11,248 nucleotides of DNA from Tannerella sp. (GTDB lineage Bacteria > Bacteroidota > Bacteroidia > Bacteroidales > Tannerellaceae): positions 1 through 11,248 of the forward strand of contig JAISEZ010000065.1 in NCBI GenBank assembly GCA_031263835.1, given 5' to 3'. Shown here piece by piece: positions 1 to 6,443 of this stretch. Each line of letters starts with the position of its first letter. The first letter of the stretch is position 1. Under the pieces are notes generated by a model, which saw only the letters and a list, made by a program, of their open reading frames with translations, had not been told where the DNA came from and searched no databases. Made by a program: the position numbers and the translations under genes.

Positions 1-58
1 CTGTATTCCTTCGCATCCTGTACCCTCTTCTTATGTTCTCCGTGCAGGAAAAGAGGTT

Positions 59-97
59 ACACGGAGTTACACAGAGAAGACACGGAGTTCCGCAGAG
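59..97. repeat. ACACGGAG/ACACAGAG repeat cluster
   Basis: Copies of an 8-mer lie at 59-66 (ACACGGAG), 69-76 (ACACAGAG) and 80-87 (ACACGGAG), followed by a degenerate CGCAGAG copy at 91-97. The same family forms the arms of the large palindrome at 5629-5887, so it is dispersed in this genome. No coding potential is seen. Confidence 0.7.
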
Positions 98-134
98 AAA
101 AATCTCCGTATCCACTCCCTGCACCCATATAATT

Positions 135-324
135 CATGTGAATCAGTAGTTAGTAGATAGTAGTTAGTAGGGGCGAAATGCTTTCGCCCGCAGAGCAGCC
201 GGCGGGAAAGCTACACATCTCCATACCGGGATACGTCAACAGGCGCTGCATCAGCCGGGGCTATTTGATTTTGTATATGAACTAATGTATCCATTCTACT
301 AACTACTAACTACTGATTCGCATG
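135..324. repeat. 190-bp element with inverted 7-mer termini
   Basis: The left end (135-156) and right end (303-324) are inverted copies of each other with one mismatch in 22 bp. The left terminus is built of phased 7-mers (AATCAGT, AGTTAGT, AGATAGT, AGTTAGT at 141-168). The right terminus holds the same family reversed (ACTAACT, ACTAACT, ACTGATT at 298-318). Just inside the left end, 171-178 and 182-189 form a perfect 8-bp hairpin (GGGCGAAA/TTTCGCCC) with a 3-base loop. No transposase is encoded. It may be a MITE-like or otherwise non-autonomous repeat; mobility is inference only. Confidence 0.6.
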
Positions 325-350
325 ATTAGTGATTAACGTCGACCCGTCCC

Positions 351-380
351 TGCGAGGAGTTGCGAGGAACGAAGCAAAGC
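351..380. repeat. GCGAGGA/GAAGCAA dispersed-type repeat
   Basis: TGCGAGGA occurs twice (351-358 and 361-368) and is followed by GAACGAAGCAAAGCAAAGCA. This resembles a GCGAGGAnCGAAGCAA-type intergenic repeat that I recall from several bacterial phyla. It leads directly into the hairpin at 387-415, which may be its structured end. The family assignment is from memory and has not been searched. Confidence 0.45.
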
Positions 381-386
381 AAAGCA

Positions 387-415
387 GTCCGGAAAAGTAC
401 TGTTTATTTCCGGAC
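387..415. repeat. Hairpin with 9-bp perfect stem
   Basis: GTCCGGAAA (387-395) pairs perfectly with TTTCCGGAC (407-415) around an 11-base loop. No T-tract follows on + (CAATGCC), so it is not a standard intrinsic terminator. It adjoins the GCGAGGA/GAAGCAA repeat and may be part of that element. Confidence 0.55.
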
Positions 416-426
416 AATGCCTGACG

Positions 427-468
427 ACTAACCATTAACCACTAACCGTTAACCGCTAATCACTAATC
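427..468 (-). repeat. Phased 7-mer array (six units)
   Basis: Six 7-mers in strict phase: ACTAACC, ATTAACC, ACTAACC, GTTAACC, GCTAATC, ACTAATC. This is the reverse-complement orientation of the GTGRTTA arrays at 4554-4588, 5886-5920 and 10509-10543. The 5-base core is nearly constant and the outer bases vary. Confidence 0.8.
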
Positions 469-470
469 AA

Positions 471-494
471 AACTCCCCTGTTTCGTCGGGAGTT
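471..494. terminator. Terminator-like hairpin
   Basis: AACTCCC (471-477) pairs with GGGAGTT (488-494) around a 10-base loop. On the - strand the stem is followed by TTTTG, which resembles an intrinsic terminator for something transcribed leftward. On + it is followed by AGTATTATTTA, a weak T-tract. It sits just upstream of the bat promoter and could insulate the cluster. Confidence 0.45.
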
Positions 495-540
495 AGTATT
501 ATTTAACGGCCAAAATGGGGGCAGACCAATTTAACAGTTC

Positions 541-548
541 TATTTTTG
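541..548 (+). promoter_or_regulatory. Possible Bacteroidetes -7 box for the bat cluster
   Basis: TATTTTTG at 541-548 fits the Bacteroidetes primary-sigma -7 consensus TAnnTTTG exactly. It lies 66 bases before the moxR ATG and just after the repeat zone. I see no clear TTTG -33 box about 19-21 bases upstream, so support is partial. The leader that follows is A-rich, as is typical of translation starts in this phylum. Confidence 0.35.
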
Positions 549-614
549 TGCTCGAAAATTGAAGTAAGGAACAAAGGAGAAACAAACTAAATACATAAAT
601 TCATTGATAGCATT

Positions 615-1610
615 ATGAACCAAACGGTAGATATTCGAGAATTGAACGAACGGATAGAACAGAACAGTACGTTCGTAAATACGATTACCATGGGCATGAA
701 CCAGGTGATTGTGGGTCAAAAACATCTGATTGAGTCGCTGCTAATCGGACTGCTTTCCGACGGGCATATTCTGCTGGAAGGCGTCCCCGGACTGGCCAAG
801 ACGCTGGCGATAAAGACGCTGGCGTCGCTGATTGAAGCCCGGTACAGCCGGATACAGTTTACGCCCGACCTGTTGCCGGCGGACGTCATCGGCACCATGA
901 TTTACAGCCAGAAAAGCGAAGAGTTCCTGGTGAAACAGGGGCCGGTGTTCGCGAACTTCGTGCTGGCGGATGAAATCAACCGGGCGCCGGCCAAGGTGCA
1001 GAGCGCCCTGCTCGAAGCCATGCAGGAGCATCAGGTGACCATCGGCGAATCGACCTACAAGCTGCCGGAGCCGTTCCTGGTCATGGCCACCCAGAATCCA
1101 ATCGAACAGGAGGGCACTTACCCCCTGCCCGAAGCGCAGGTTGACCGTTTCATGCTGAAGGTCATCATCAATTATCCCAACAAGGAGGAAGAAAAACTGG
1201 TGATTCGGCAGAACCTTGCCGGCCAGCCCGTCCAGCCCAAGGCCGTGCTGGATACGAAGGAGATACTGGAGGCGCGCGGGATTGTGCGCGAGGTCTATCT
1301 GGATGAAAAGATTGAGCGCTACATCCTGGACATCGTCTTTGCCACCCGTTTCCCGACCGAGCACAACCTGCCCGGCCTGGACAACATGATTGCCTATGCC
1401 GCCTCGCCCCGCGCCTCCATCAACCTGGCCATCGCCGCCCGCGCATACGCATTCATCAAGCGCCGCGGCTACGTGATTCCCGAAGACGTGCGCGCCGTTT
1501 GTCACGACGTCATGCGCCACCGCATCGGGCTGAGTTACGAGGCCGAAGCCAATAACCTGACTTCCGAGGAAATTGTCAGCGAAATATTGAACAAAATCGA
1601 AGTTCCCTAA
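615..1610 (+). CDS. moxR: MoxR-family AAA+ ATPase
   Basis: This 331-residue protein is a cytoplasmic AAA+ ATPase of the MoxR group, which typically remodels VWA-domain partners or helps load metal into them. Visible motifs are Walker A GVPGLAKT (56-63), Walker B LADE (117-120), sensor-1 in MATQNP (Asn161), an LPEAQVDRF segment (171-179) and a sensor-2-like SPRAS (Arg266). Length and motif order are normal for the family. It is the first gene of the cluster, 24 nt before the DUF58 gene. The start is the first ATG of the frame after the A-rich leader. A GGAG at 576-579 lies too far from the ATG to be its ribosome-binding site. The MoxR/DUF58/VWA neighbourhood supports the assignment; the client proteins are inferred from context. 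Confidence 0.95.
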   Translation: MNQTVDIRELNERIEQNSTFVNTITMGMNQVIVGQKHLIESLLIGLLSDGHILLEGVPGLAKTLAIKTLASLIEARYSRIQFTPDLLPADVIGTMIYSQKSEEFLVKQGPVFANFVLADEINRAPAKVQSALLEAMQEHQVTIGESTYKLPEPFLVMATQNPIEQEGTYPLPEAQVDRFMLKVIINYPNKEEEKLVIRQNLAGQPVQPKAVLDTKEILEARGIVREVYLDEKIERYILDIVFATRFPTEHNLPGLDNMIAYAASPRASINLAIAARAYAFIKRRGYVIPEDVRAVCHDVMRHRIGLSYEAEANNLTSEEIVSEILNKIEVP

Positions 1611-1634
1611 GTTCAAGATTCAAGCACTGGAAGA

Positions 1635-2504
1635 ATGGAAACAAGCGAACTGTTGAAAAAAGTCAGGCAGATTGAAATCAAGACGCGGGGACTGTCGCGC
1701 AACATCTTTGCCGGCCAGTATCACACCGCCTTCAAGGGGCGGGGCATGGCCTTCAGCGAAGTGCGCGAATACCAGTTTGGAGACGATATCCGCGACATCG
1801 ACTGGAACGTGACGGCACGCTATGTCCGTCCCTACGTGAAAGTCTTTGAAGAGGAACGGGAACTGACCGTCATGCTGATGATTGACGTTTCCGGCAGCAA
1901 GGACTTCGGCTCCACAGCCCGGATGAAGAAGGACGTCGTCACCGAAATAGCCGCCACGCTGGCCTGTTCCGCCATTCAGAACAACGACAAAATCGGCCTC
2001 ATCTTCTTCTCGGACAGGATTGAAAAGTTTATTCCTCCGCAGAAAGGAAAGCGGCATGTACTGTACGTGATTCGCGAGCTGATTGACTTTCAGCCGGACA
2101 ACAGGAAAACGGACATCAGTCAGGCGCTGCGCTACCTTACGAACGCCATCAAAAAACGGAGTACGGCCTTCCTGATTTCCGACTTTATTGACAGGCACAG
2201 CTATACGGATGCGCTGACCATCGCCAACCGCAAGCACGACGTCGTCGCCATTCAGGTTTACGACCGCCGTGAAACGGAGCTGCCCAAAATCGGGCTAATC
2301 AGGGTGAGGGATGCCGAAACGGGCGTCGAGCGGTGGGTGGACAGTTCGTCGCGGCGCGTGCGCGAAGCCTACCGGAACGAATGGACGCAGCGGCAGGAGG
2401 AAATGAACAGTACCTTCAGCAAGTGCCGGGTGGATTCGGTCTCCATCCGCACGGAAGACGACTACGTGAAGTCGCTGATTACGCTCTTTGACAAACGAAA
2501 CTGA
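1635..2504 (+). CDS. DUF58-domain protein with VWA-like metal site
   Basis: A 289-residue DUF58 protein without a signal peptide or obvious membrane segment, so probably cytoplasmic. The DUF58 signature is plain at residues 44-66 (REYQFGDDIRDIDWN, then ARYVRP), followed by an acidic VFEEERE stretch. A VWA-type fold follows, with the MIDAS motif DVSGS (84-88) and a second acidic site at SDF (182-184). DUF58 proteins are regularly encoded next to MoxR ATPases and are thought to be their clients. The gene lies 24 nt after moxR and 7 nt before the next gene, consistent with one transcript. Its exact biochemical role is unknown. Confidence 0.93.
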   Translation: METSELLKKVRQIEIKTRGLSRNIFAGQYHTAFKGRGMAFSEVREYQFGDDIRDIDWNVTARYVRPYVKVFEEERELTVMLMIDVSGSKDFGSTARMKKDVVTEIAATLACSAIQNNDKIGLIFFSDRIEKFIPPQKGKRHVLYVIRELIDFQPDNRKTDISQALRYLTNAIKKRSTAFLISDFIDRHSYTDALTIANRKHDVVAIQVYDRRETELPKIGLIRVRDAETGVERWVDSSSRRVREAYRNEWTQRQEEMNSTFSKCRVDSVSIRTEDDYVKSLITLFDKRN

Positions 2505-2511
2505 ATAAGCT

Positions 2512-3567
2512 ATGAAATTCAAAAAGCATAGATTATTATGGATGTGTATGGCATTCGCTTTGCTGCCGGGGATGGCGACGCAGGCCCAGACGCTGATTGA
2601 GGTCAGGCTGGACACGGCCGACATCCTGATTGGAGAGCAGACGACGCTGCACCTGACCGTCACAACCGATGAAGGCAAACAGGTTTACTGCCCGCTTCCG
2701 GTTGACCGCCTGATGCCCGGCGTGGAAATCCTGTCGCTTTCGCAGCCCGACACGACCGTCATTGACCGCAAGCTGATTATCCGGCGGAACATGGTGGTGA
2801 CTTCGTTTGATTCGCTGCTGTACCTGCTGCCGCCGTTCATGGCGATTGACGGGGCGGATACGCTTTACTCCGCGCAGGTCGCCCTGAAAGTCTCGACGCT
2901 GCCGGTTGACACGGAGCATCCGGAGGAGTTTTTCGACATCAAGGCCGTCTGGAAGCCGCCGTTTGTCCTGGCGGACTACTATCCGCTGATTTTCGGCATC
3001 CTGATTACGCTGATACTTCTGTTTCTGATTTGGTACATTGTGATGCGCCTTCGCAGCAACCGTTCGCTGGTGCCGTTCAGGAGGGAGGAGCCGCAGCTTC
3101 CGCCCCACGCCGAGGCCATGCAGGAACTGGACAGAATCAAGGGCCGGAAACTCTGGCAGCAGGGACGGTACAAGGAATATTACACGCAGGTCACGGACAC
3201 GCTCCGTCATTACCTGTTCCGGCGTTACGCCTTCAATGCGATGGAAATGACGTCGCACGAAATTCTGGAAACGCTGCGGGAGAAGAACAGCGACCGGACG
3301 GCACACGACAAACTCCGGCAGATTCTCCTGCTGGCGGACTTCGTGAAATTTGCCCGGCTGCATCCCCTGCCCGACGAAAACGACCTGAGCATGTCGAATG
3401 CCTGCCGGTTCGTCGACCAGACCAAACCGGAAGAAACGCTCCCCCCGCCGGCCGCCGCCGAACCGGGGAAAGTGTACCCGGTGCCGCCCCTGCCGTCCGC
3501 AAAATCGAAAGCGGGAGCGTATAAGGAAAGTAAACCGGATGATTATAAGAAAGGAGGCCTCCAATGA
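2512..3567 (+). CDS. Bat-cluster membrane protein, signal peptide plus one TM
   Basis: A 351-residue protein found between DUF58 and BatA. It begins with a basic, hydrophobic signal peptide ending in TQAQ (cleavage probably near residue 25). A beta-rich extracytoplasmic part follows (about 27-150), reminiscent of the start of BatD, then one strong membrane segment (about 155-179). The cytoplasmic part is helical and charged (about 195-300), with a Pro/Lys-rich tail (306-351). It may be a short BatD-like or DUF4381-like protein; I recognise its position better than its family. The stop codon overlaps the batA start (ATGA), and AAGGAGG near its 3' end can serve as the batA ribosome-binding site, indicating translational coupling. 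Confidence 0.85.
   Translation: MKFKKHRLLWMCMAFALLPGMATQAQTLIEVRLDTADILIGEQTTLHLTVTTDEGKQVYCPLPVDRLMPGVEILSLSQPDTTVIDRKLIIRRNMVVTSFDSLLYLLPPFMAIDGADTLYSAQVALKVSTLPVDTEHPEEFFDIKAVWKPPFVLADYYPLIFGILITLILLFLIWYIVMRLRSNRSLVPFRREEPQLPPHAEAMQELDRIKGRKLWQQGRYKEYYTQVTDTLRHYLFRRYAFNAMEMTSHEILETLREKNSDRTAHDKLRQILLLADFVKFARLHPLPDENDLSMSNACRFVDQTKPEETLPPPAAAEPGKVYPVPPLPSAKSKAGAYKESKPDDYKKGGLQ
3551..3557 (+). promoter_or_regulatory. Strong Shine-Dalgarno site for batA
   Basis: AAGGAGG ends 6 nt before the batA ATG at 3564, inside the end of the preceding gene. Bacteroidetes rarely rely on Shine-Dalgarno pairing, and other genes in this window lack such a site. Together with the ATGA overlap this fixes the batA start. 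Confidence 0.6.
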
Positions 3568-4550
3568 TATTTGCAAATCCGGCATACTTATATTTACTGT
3601 TACTGCTCATCCCGCTGATAGGGTGGTACGTCTGGAAGACGCGCAGGAATCAGGCAAGCCTGCAGATTTCGTCGTCCCGGATGTTTGTTCCCTCCCGGAC
3701 GAACACGTGGAAAGTCTATCTGCGCCACCTGCCCTATGTGCTCCGGATGGCGGCCGTCGCCTTCCTGATTGTGGTGCTGGCGCGACCCCAGTCCACCGAC
3801 AACTGGCAAAATTCGACCACCGAAGGGATTGACATCATGCTGGCGGTGGATATTTCGAGCAGCATGTTAGCCCAGGACCTGAAGCCAAACCGTCTGGAGG
3901 CCGCCAAGAACGTCGCCTCCGCCTTTATCAGCGGGCGGCCGAACGACAATATCGGGCTGGTGGTATTCTCCGGCGAAAGTTTTACGCAGTGCCCCCTGAC
4001 GACCGACCACGCCGTCCTGCTGAACCTGTTCAAGGACATTCACAGCGGCATGATTGAGGACGGAACGGCCATCGGACTGGGACTCGCCAATGCCGTCAGC
4101 CGGATTAAGGACAGTCAGGCCCGCTCCAAGGTCATCATCCTCCTGACCGACGGCTCCAACAACCGCGGCGAAATCGCTCCGGTCACGGCGGCGGAAATCG
4201 CCCGGACGTTCGGCATCCGGGTCTATACCGTCGGCGCGGGGACGAAGGGCGAAGCGCCGTATCCTTTCCAGACGGCTTTCGGCATTAAATACCAGAATAT
4301 CCCGGTGGATATTGACGAGCCGACGCTGAAACAGATTGCCGCCACCACCGGCGGACAGTATTTCCGCGCAACGGACAATGCCAGCCTGCGGGCGATTTAT
4401 ACCGAAATCGACCAGATGGAGAAGACGAAAATCAGCGTCCAGGAATTCAGCAAAAAGCAGGAGGAATACAGAGACATCGCCCTGCTGGTTTTTGCCCTCC
4501 TGCTGCTGGAGATGATATTGAGATATACACTGTTTAAGAAGATACCGTAG
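3564..4550 (+). CDS. batA: BatA, membrane-anchored VWA-domain protein
   Basis: A 328-residue BatA. Hydrophobic segments lie at about 7-24 and 56-73, followed by a VWA domain (about 88-285) and a C-terminal membrane segment (about 304-320). The metal-ion-dependent adhesion site is complete: D96-I-S98-S-S100, Thr168 in DGTAIG and Asp196 in LTDGS. MIDAS domains bind a divalent metal and mediate protein contacts, so BatA probably forms a complex with BatB and other Bat proteins at the membrane, with MoxR as a likely partner. The start is set by the 4-nt overlap with the previous gene and a strong AAGGAGG. A 7-mer repeat array begins 3 nt after the stop. Bat genes were named for aerotolerance in Bacteroides, but the molecular mechanism is not established. 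Confidence 0.95.
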   Translation: MIFANPAYLYLLLLLIPLIGWYVWKTRRNQASLQISSSRMFVPSRTNTWKVYLRHLPYVLRMAAVAFLIVVLARPQSTDNWQNSTTEGIDIMLAVDISSSMLAQDLKPNRLEAAKNVASAFISGRPNDNIGLVVFSGESFTQCPLTTDHAVLLNLFKDIHSGMIEDGTAIGLGLANAVSRIKDSQARSKVIILLTDGSNNRGEIAPVTAAEIARTFGIRVYTVGAGTKGEAPYPFQTAFGIKYQNIPVDIDEPTLKQIAATTGGQYFRATDNASLRAIYTEIDQMEKTKISVQEFSKKQEEYRDIALLVFALLLLEMILRYTLFKKIP

Positions 4551-4553
4551 GCA

Positions 4554-4588
4554 GTGATTAGTGGTTAGTGATTAATGATTAGTGGTTA
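4554..4588 (+). repeat. Phased 7-mer array between batA and batB
   Basis: Five phased 7-mers: GTGATTA, GTGGTTA, GTGATTA, ATGATTA, GTGGTTA. The array fills most of the 53-nt batA-batB gap, beginning 3 nt after the batA stop and ending 15 nt before the batB ATG. It is the same family as 427-468 (opposite strand), 5886-5920 and 10509-10543. Confidence 0.85.
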
Positions 4589-4603
4589 GTAGAATAATAG
4601 CTT

Positions 4604-5626
4604 ATGTTTCGTTTTGCACATCCGGAATTTTTATACCTGTTGTCGGTACTTCCCGTACTGATACTGTTTTTCATCCTTACGGGCGTTTCGCGGAAGAAGG
4701 CCATCCGGAAATACGGCGACCCGGAGCTGGTGCGTCAGCTGATGCCGGAGGCCTCGCCCAAGCGGCAGCAGCTGAAGTTCGGGCTGTTGTTTGTGGCCGT
4801 GACGACGCTCGTCTTTGTGATTGCCGGGCCGCAGTTCGGCTCCAAGATTGAGACCGTCAGGCGGCAGGGCGTGGAAATCATGGTCTGCCTGGACGTCTCC
4901 AATTCCATGATGGCGGAAGACATCCGCCCCAACCGGCTGGAGAAGGCCAAACAGATGCTGGCCCGCATGACGGACGGCTTCTCGGACGACAAGGTCGGAC
5001 TGATTGTCTTTGCCGGCGACGCCTTCACGCAGTTGCCGATTACGTCGGATTATATTTCGGCCAAAATGTTTCTCTCGTCCATCAATCCCTCGATGGTCTC
5101 GTCGCAGGGCACGGCCATCGGCGCGGCCATCAACCTGGCCATGCGCTCGTTCACGCCCGACGAGAAGGCGGGCAAAACCGTCCTGCTGATTACCGACGGG
5201 GAAAATCACGAAGGCGACGCCGTGAAAGTGGCTGCCTCGGCTGCGGAAAAGAACATCACGGTGAATGTGGTGGGTATCGGACAGCCGCAGGGCGCGCCCA
5301 TACCGCTCGGCGATGCAGCCAACAACTTCATGAAGGACGCCGAAGGGAATGTGGTTGTCACGCAGCTGAACGAGCAGATGTGTCAGGAAATCGCCGCCGC
5401 GGGGAAAGGCGTTTACGTGCGCGCCGACAATACCAATTCGGCTCTGCGGACGCTGCAAAGCGAAATCAACAGGATGGATAAGTCCGAAGTGGAAAGCAAG
5501 GTCTATTCGGAGTACGACGAACAGTTTCAGCTGCTGGCGTGGATAGTGCTGGCGCTGCTGATACTGGAATTTCTGGTGATGGAACGGAAAAACCGGCTCT
5601 TCCGGAACATAAAACTGTTTTCGTAG
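4604..5626 (+). CDS. batB: BatB, membrane-anchored VWA-domain protein
   Basis: A 340-residue paralog of BatA with the same plan: hydrophobic segments at about 8-27 and 59-76, a VWA domain (about 90-290), then a C-terminal membrane helix (about 310-326). The MIDAS is complete: D97-V-S99-N-S101, Thr170 in QGTAIG and Asp198 in ITDGE. The phrase AEDIRPNRLEKAK closely parallels AQDLKPNRLEAAK in BatA, which supports an old duplication. It is expected to work with BatA in an envelope complex. The ATG at 4604 directly follows the 7-mer array and gives MFRFAHPEFLYLL, matching the BatA start MIFANPAYLYLL. A long palindrome begins about 3 nt after the stop. Confidence 0.95.
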   Translation: MFRFAHPEFLYLLSVLPVLILFFILTGVSRKKAIRKYGDPELVRQLMPEASPKRQQLKFGLLFVAVTTLVFVIAGPQFGSKIETVRRQGVEIMVCLDVSNSMMAEDIRPNRLEKAKQMLARMTDGFSDDKVGLIVFAGDAFTQLPITSDYISAKMFLSSINPSMVSSQGTAIGAAINLAMRSFTPDEKAGKTVLLITDGENHEGDAVKVAASAAEKNITVNVVGIGQPQGAPIPLGDAANNFMKDAEGNVVVTQLNEQMCQEIAAAGKGVYVRADNTNSALRTLQSEINRMDKSEVESKVYSEYDEQFQLLAWIVLALLILEFLVMERKNRLFRNIKLFS

Positions 5627-5628
5627 TG

Positions 5629-5887
5629 ATTATACTGCACGCAGCATGGTTTTGTGTATGAACATGAAATATAAATTATCAACACGGAGGCACGGAGGAC
5701 ACGGAGATTCGCTGTTCTGCGGAACGAAGTTCCTCCTCTGTGGTCTCCGGGCAAACTCTTTCCCTGCACAGCGGACACAGAGAAAATACGGCGTTCCGCC
5801 GTGCCTTTCTCCGTGTTCTCCGTGTCTCCGTGTTTATAATTTATTTTTTTATGTTCATGCACAAAACCATCCCGTGCAAAGTATAAT
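5629..5887. repeat. ~259-bp imperfect palindrome (ACACGGAG family)
   Basis: The arms 5629-5726 and 5792-5887 are inverted copies. They match at ATTATAC/GTATAAT (outer ends), ATGGTTTTGTGTATGAACAT against ATGTTCATGCACAAAACCAT, an AAATTAT block, three ACACGGAG-type copies and GCGGAACG/CGTTCCGC (inner ends), with small mismatches and gaps. The ~65-base centre contains a further CTCTGTG/CACAGAG pair (5736-5742, 5776-5782). It begins about 3 nt after the batB stop. In RNA this would fold into a long hairpin within the operon. No transposase is present. Confidence 0.8.
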
Positions 5888-5920
5888 GATTAGTGGTTAA
5901 TGGTTAATGATTAATGATTA
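5886..5920 (+). repeat. Phased 7-mer array next to the palindrome
   Basis: Five phased 7-mers: ATGATTA, GTGGTTA, ATGGTTA, ATGATTA, ATGATTA. The array abuts the right end of the 259-bp palindrome. ATGCGAATC follows at 5925-5933, the same 9-mer (inverted) as at the right end of the 135-324 element, so the two loci share component parts. Confidence 0.8.
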
Positions 5921-5947
5921 GTGATGCGAATCGGCAGTAGTAACGAA

Positions 5948-5994
5948 GGGCTGAAAGCCCGATATAACCCGGTCCACCGGCAACGCCCCGGGGG
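5948..5994. repeat. GGGCTGAAAGCCC-type structured repeat
   Basis: GGGCT (5948-5952) pairs with AGCCC (5956-5960) around GAA. GATATAACCC follows, then a palindrome CCGGT-CC-ACCGG (5969-5980), and CCCCGGGG at 5987-5994. The layout resembles a dispersed intergenic repeat I recall from Bacteroidetes and other phyla (GGGCTGAAAGCCCgatata...). The assignment is from memory. Confidence 0.5.
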
Positions 5995-6011
5995 ATGGAA
6001 TGACGGTTTGA

Positions 6012-6389
6012 TTCATGGAAACCTGAATTCAGGTTTTGGCCAAACAGGTTCGATTCATGAAAACCTGAATTCAGGTTTCGACAAAACAGGTTTGTTTCAT
6101 GAATCCGTACATGTACGGAAGGGCAAAACAGATTCAATTCATGCTTCCGTACATGTACGGAAGGGCAAAACAGGTTCAATTCATGCTTCCGTACATGTAC
6201 GGAAGGGCAAAACAGGTTCGATTCATGAATCCGTACATGTACGGAAAGGCAAAACAGGTTCGATTCATGAATCCGTACATGTACGGAAGGGCAAAACAGG
6301 TTCGATTCATGCATCCGTACATGTACGGAAGGGCAAAACAGGTTTGTTTCATGCATCCGTACCTGTACGGAAAGGCAAAAACAATCAAT
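6012..6389. repeat. Nine 42-bp tandem units with palindromic cores
   Basis: Units start at 6012, 6054, 6096, 6138, 6180, 6222, 6264, 6306 and 6348, exactly 42 bp apart. Each has TTCATG, then a palindromic core, then a near-constant CAAAACAGGTTCGA-like segment. Units 1-2 carry the core AAACCTGAATTCAGGTTT (18 bp in unit 1). Units 3-9 carry TCCGTACATGTACGGA, extended to 20 bp (CTTCCGTACATGTACGGAAG) in units 4-5. Unit 9 has one change, at the centre (ACCTGT), leaving 7-bp arms intact. The array ends about 54 bp before the preferred batC start. It is not a CRISPR, because the units carry no unique spacers. Confidence 0.95.
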
Positions 6390-6443
6390 ATTCAGTTCAG
6401 TACATTACGTGTTATTCATTTTTTATCTCTTAGTGGTCAGTAT

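Larger units (their letters stand above)
1..614. other. Non-coding repeat-rich leader upstream of the bat cluster
   Basis: I find no convincing coding region here on either strand. The stretch is a patchwork of repeats: an ACACGGAG cluster (59-97), a 190-bp element with inverted ends (135-324), a GCGAGGA/GAAGCAA repeat (351-380), a 9-bp-stem hairpin (387-415), a phased 7-mer array (427-468) and a terminator-like hairpin (471-494). The last ~70 bases (541-614) turn A-rich and hold the probable promoter and leader of the downstream cluster. Confidence 0.75.
5627..6443. other. 817-bp non-coding repeat block splitting the bat cluster
   Basis: No credible gene lies here, although the 42-bp array leaves several frames open because 42 is a multiple of three. 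In order the block holds an imperfect palindrome (5629-5887), a 7-mer array (5886-5920), a short motif also seen at the 190-bp element's end (5925-5933), a GGGCTGAAAGCCC-type repeat (5948-5994), nine 42-bp units (6012-6389) and an AT-rich leader (6390-6443). I see no clear TAnnTTTG promoter for batC. Confidence 0.8.

Noticed and set aside
135..324. Insertion sequence
   Set aside because: It is too short to encode a transposase and no target-site duplication could be confirmed, so it is listed only as a repeat element.
573..579. AAAGGAG as the moxR ribosome-binding site
   Set aside because: It is about 35 nt from the ATG at 615, too far for Shine-Dalgarno function, and there is no closer in-frame start.
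540..725. 61-codon - strand frame over the cluster leader
   Set aside because: It overlaps the promoter and the moxR start, and its protein shows no family features.
741..1616. Long antisense frame over moxR (and similar ones over 2536-3585, 4631-5458 and 9199-10437)
   Set aside because: All lie opposite genes with well-supported families and show no motif, signal peptide or operon logic of their own.
5646..5900. 84-codon + strand frame inside the palindrome
   Set aside because: It is a translation of the ACACGGAG-type inverted repeat, with no start context or conserved features.
6046..6338. tRNA T-loop-like motif GGTTCGATTC repeated in the array
   Set aside because: The flanks do not pair to make a T-stem (ACAG before, ATGA after) and no other tRNA arms are present, so the likeness is probably chance.
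6012..6389. CRISPR array
   Set aside because: Units are tandem and nearly identical throughout, with no unique spacers, and there are no cas genes in the window.
5904..6433. Open frames on both strands across the 42-bp array, encoding repeats such as SVHVRKGKTGSIHA or FCPSVHVRKHE
   Set aside because: They follow automatically from a 42-bp unit without stops. Nothing beyond the repeat supports translation.
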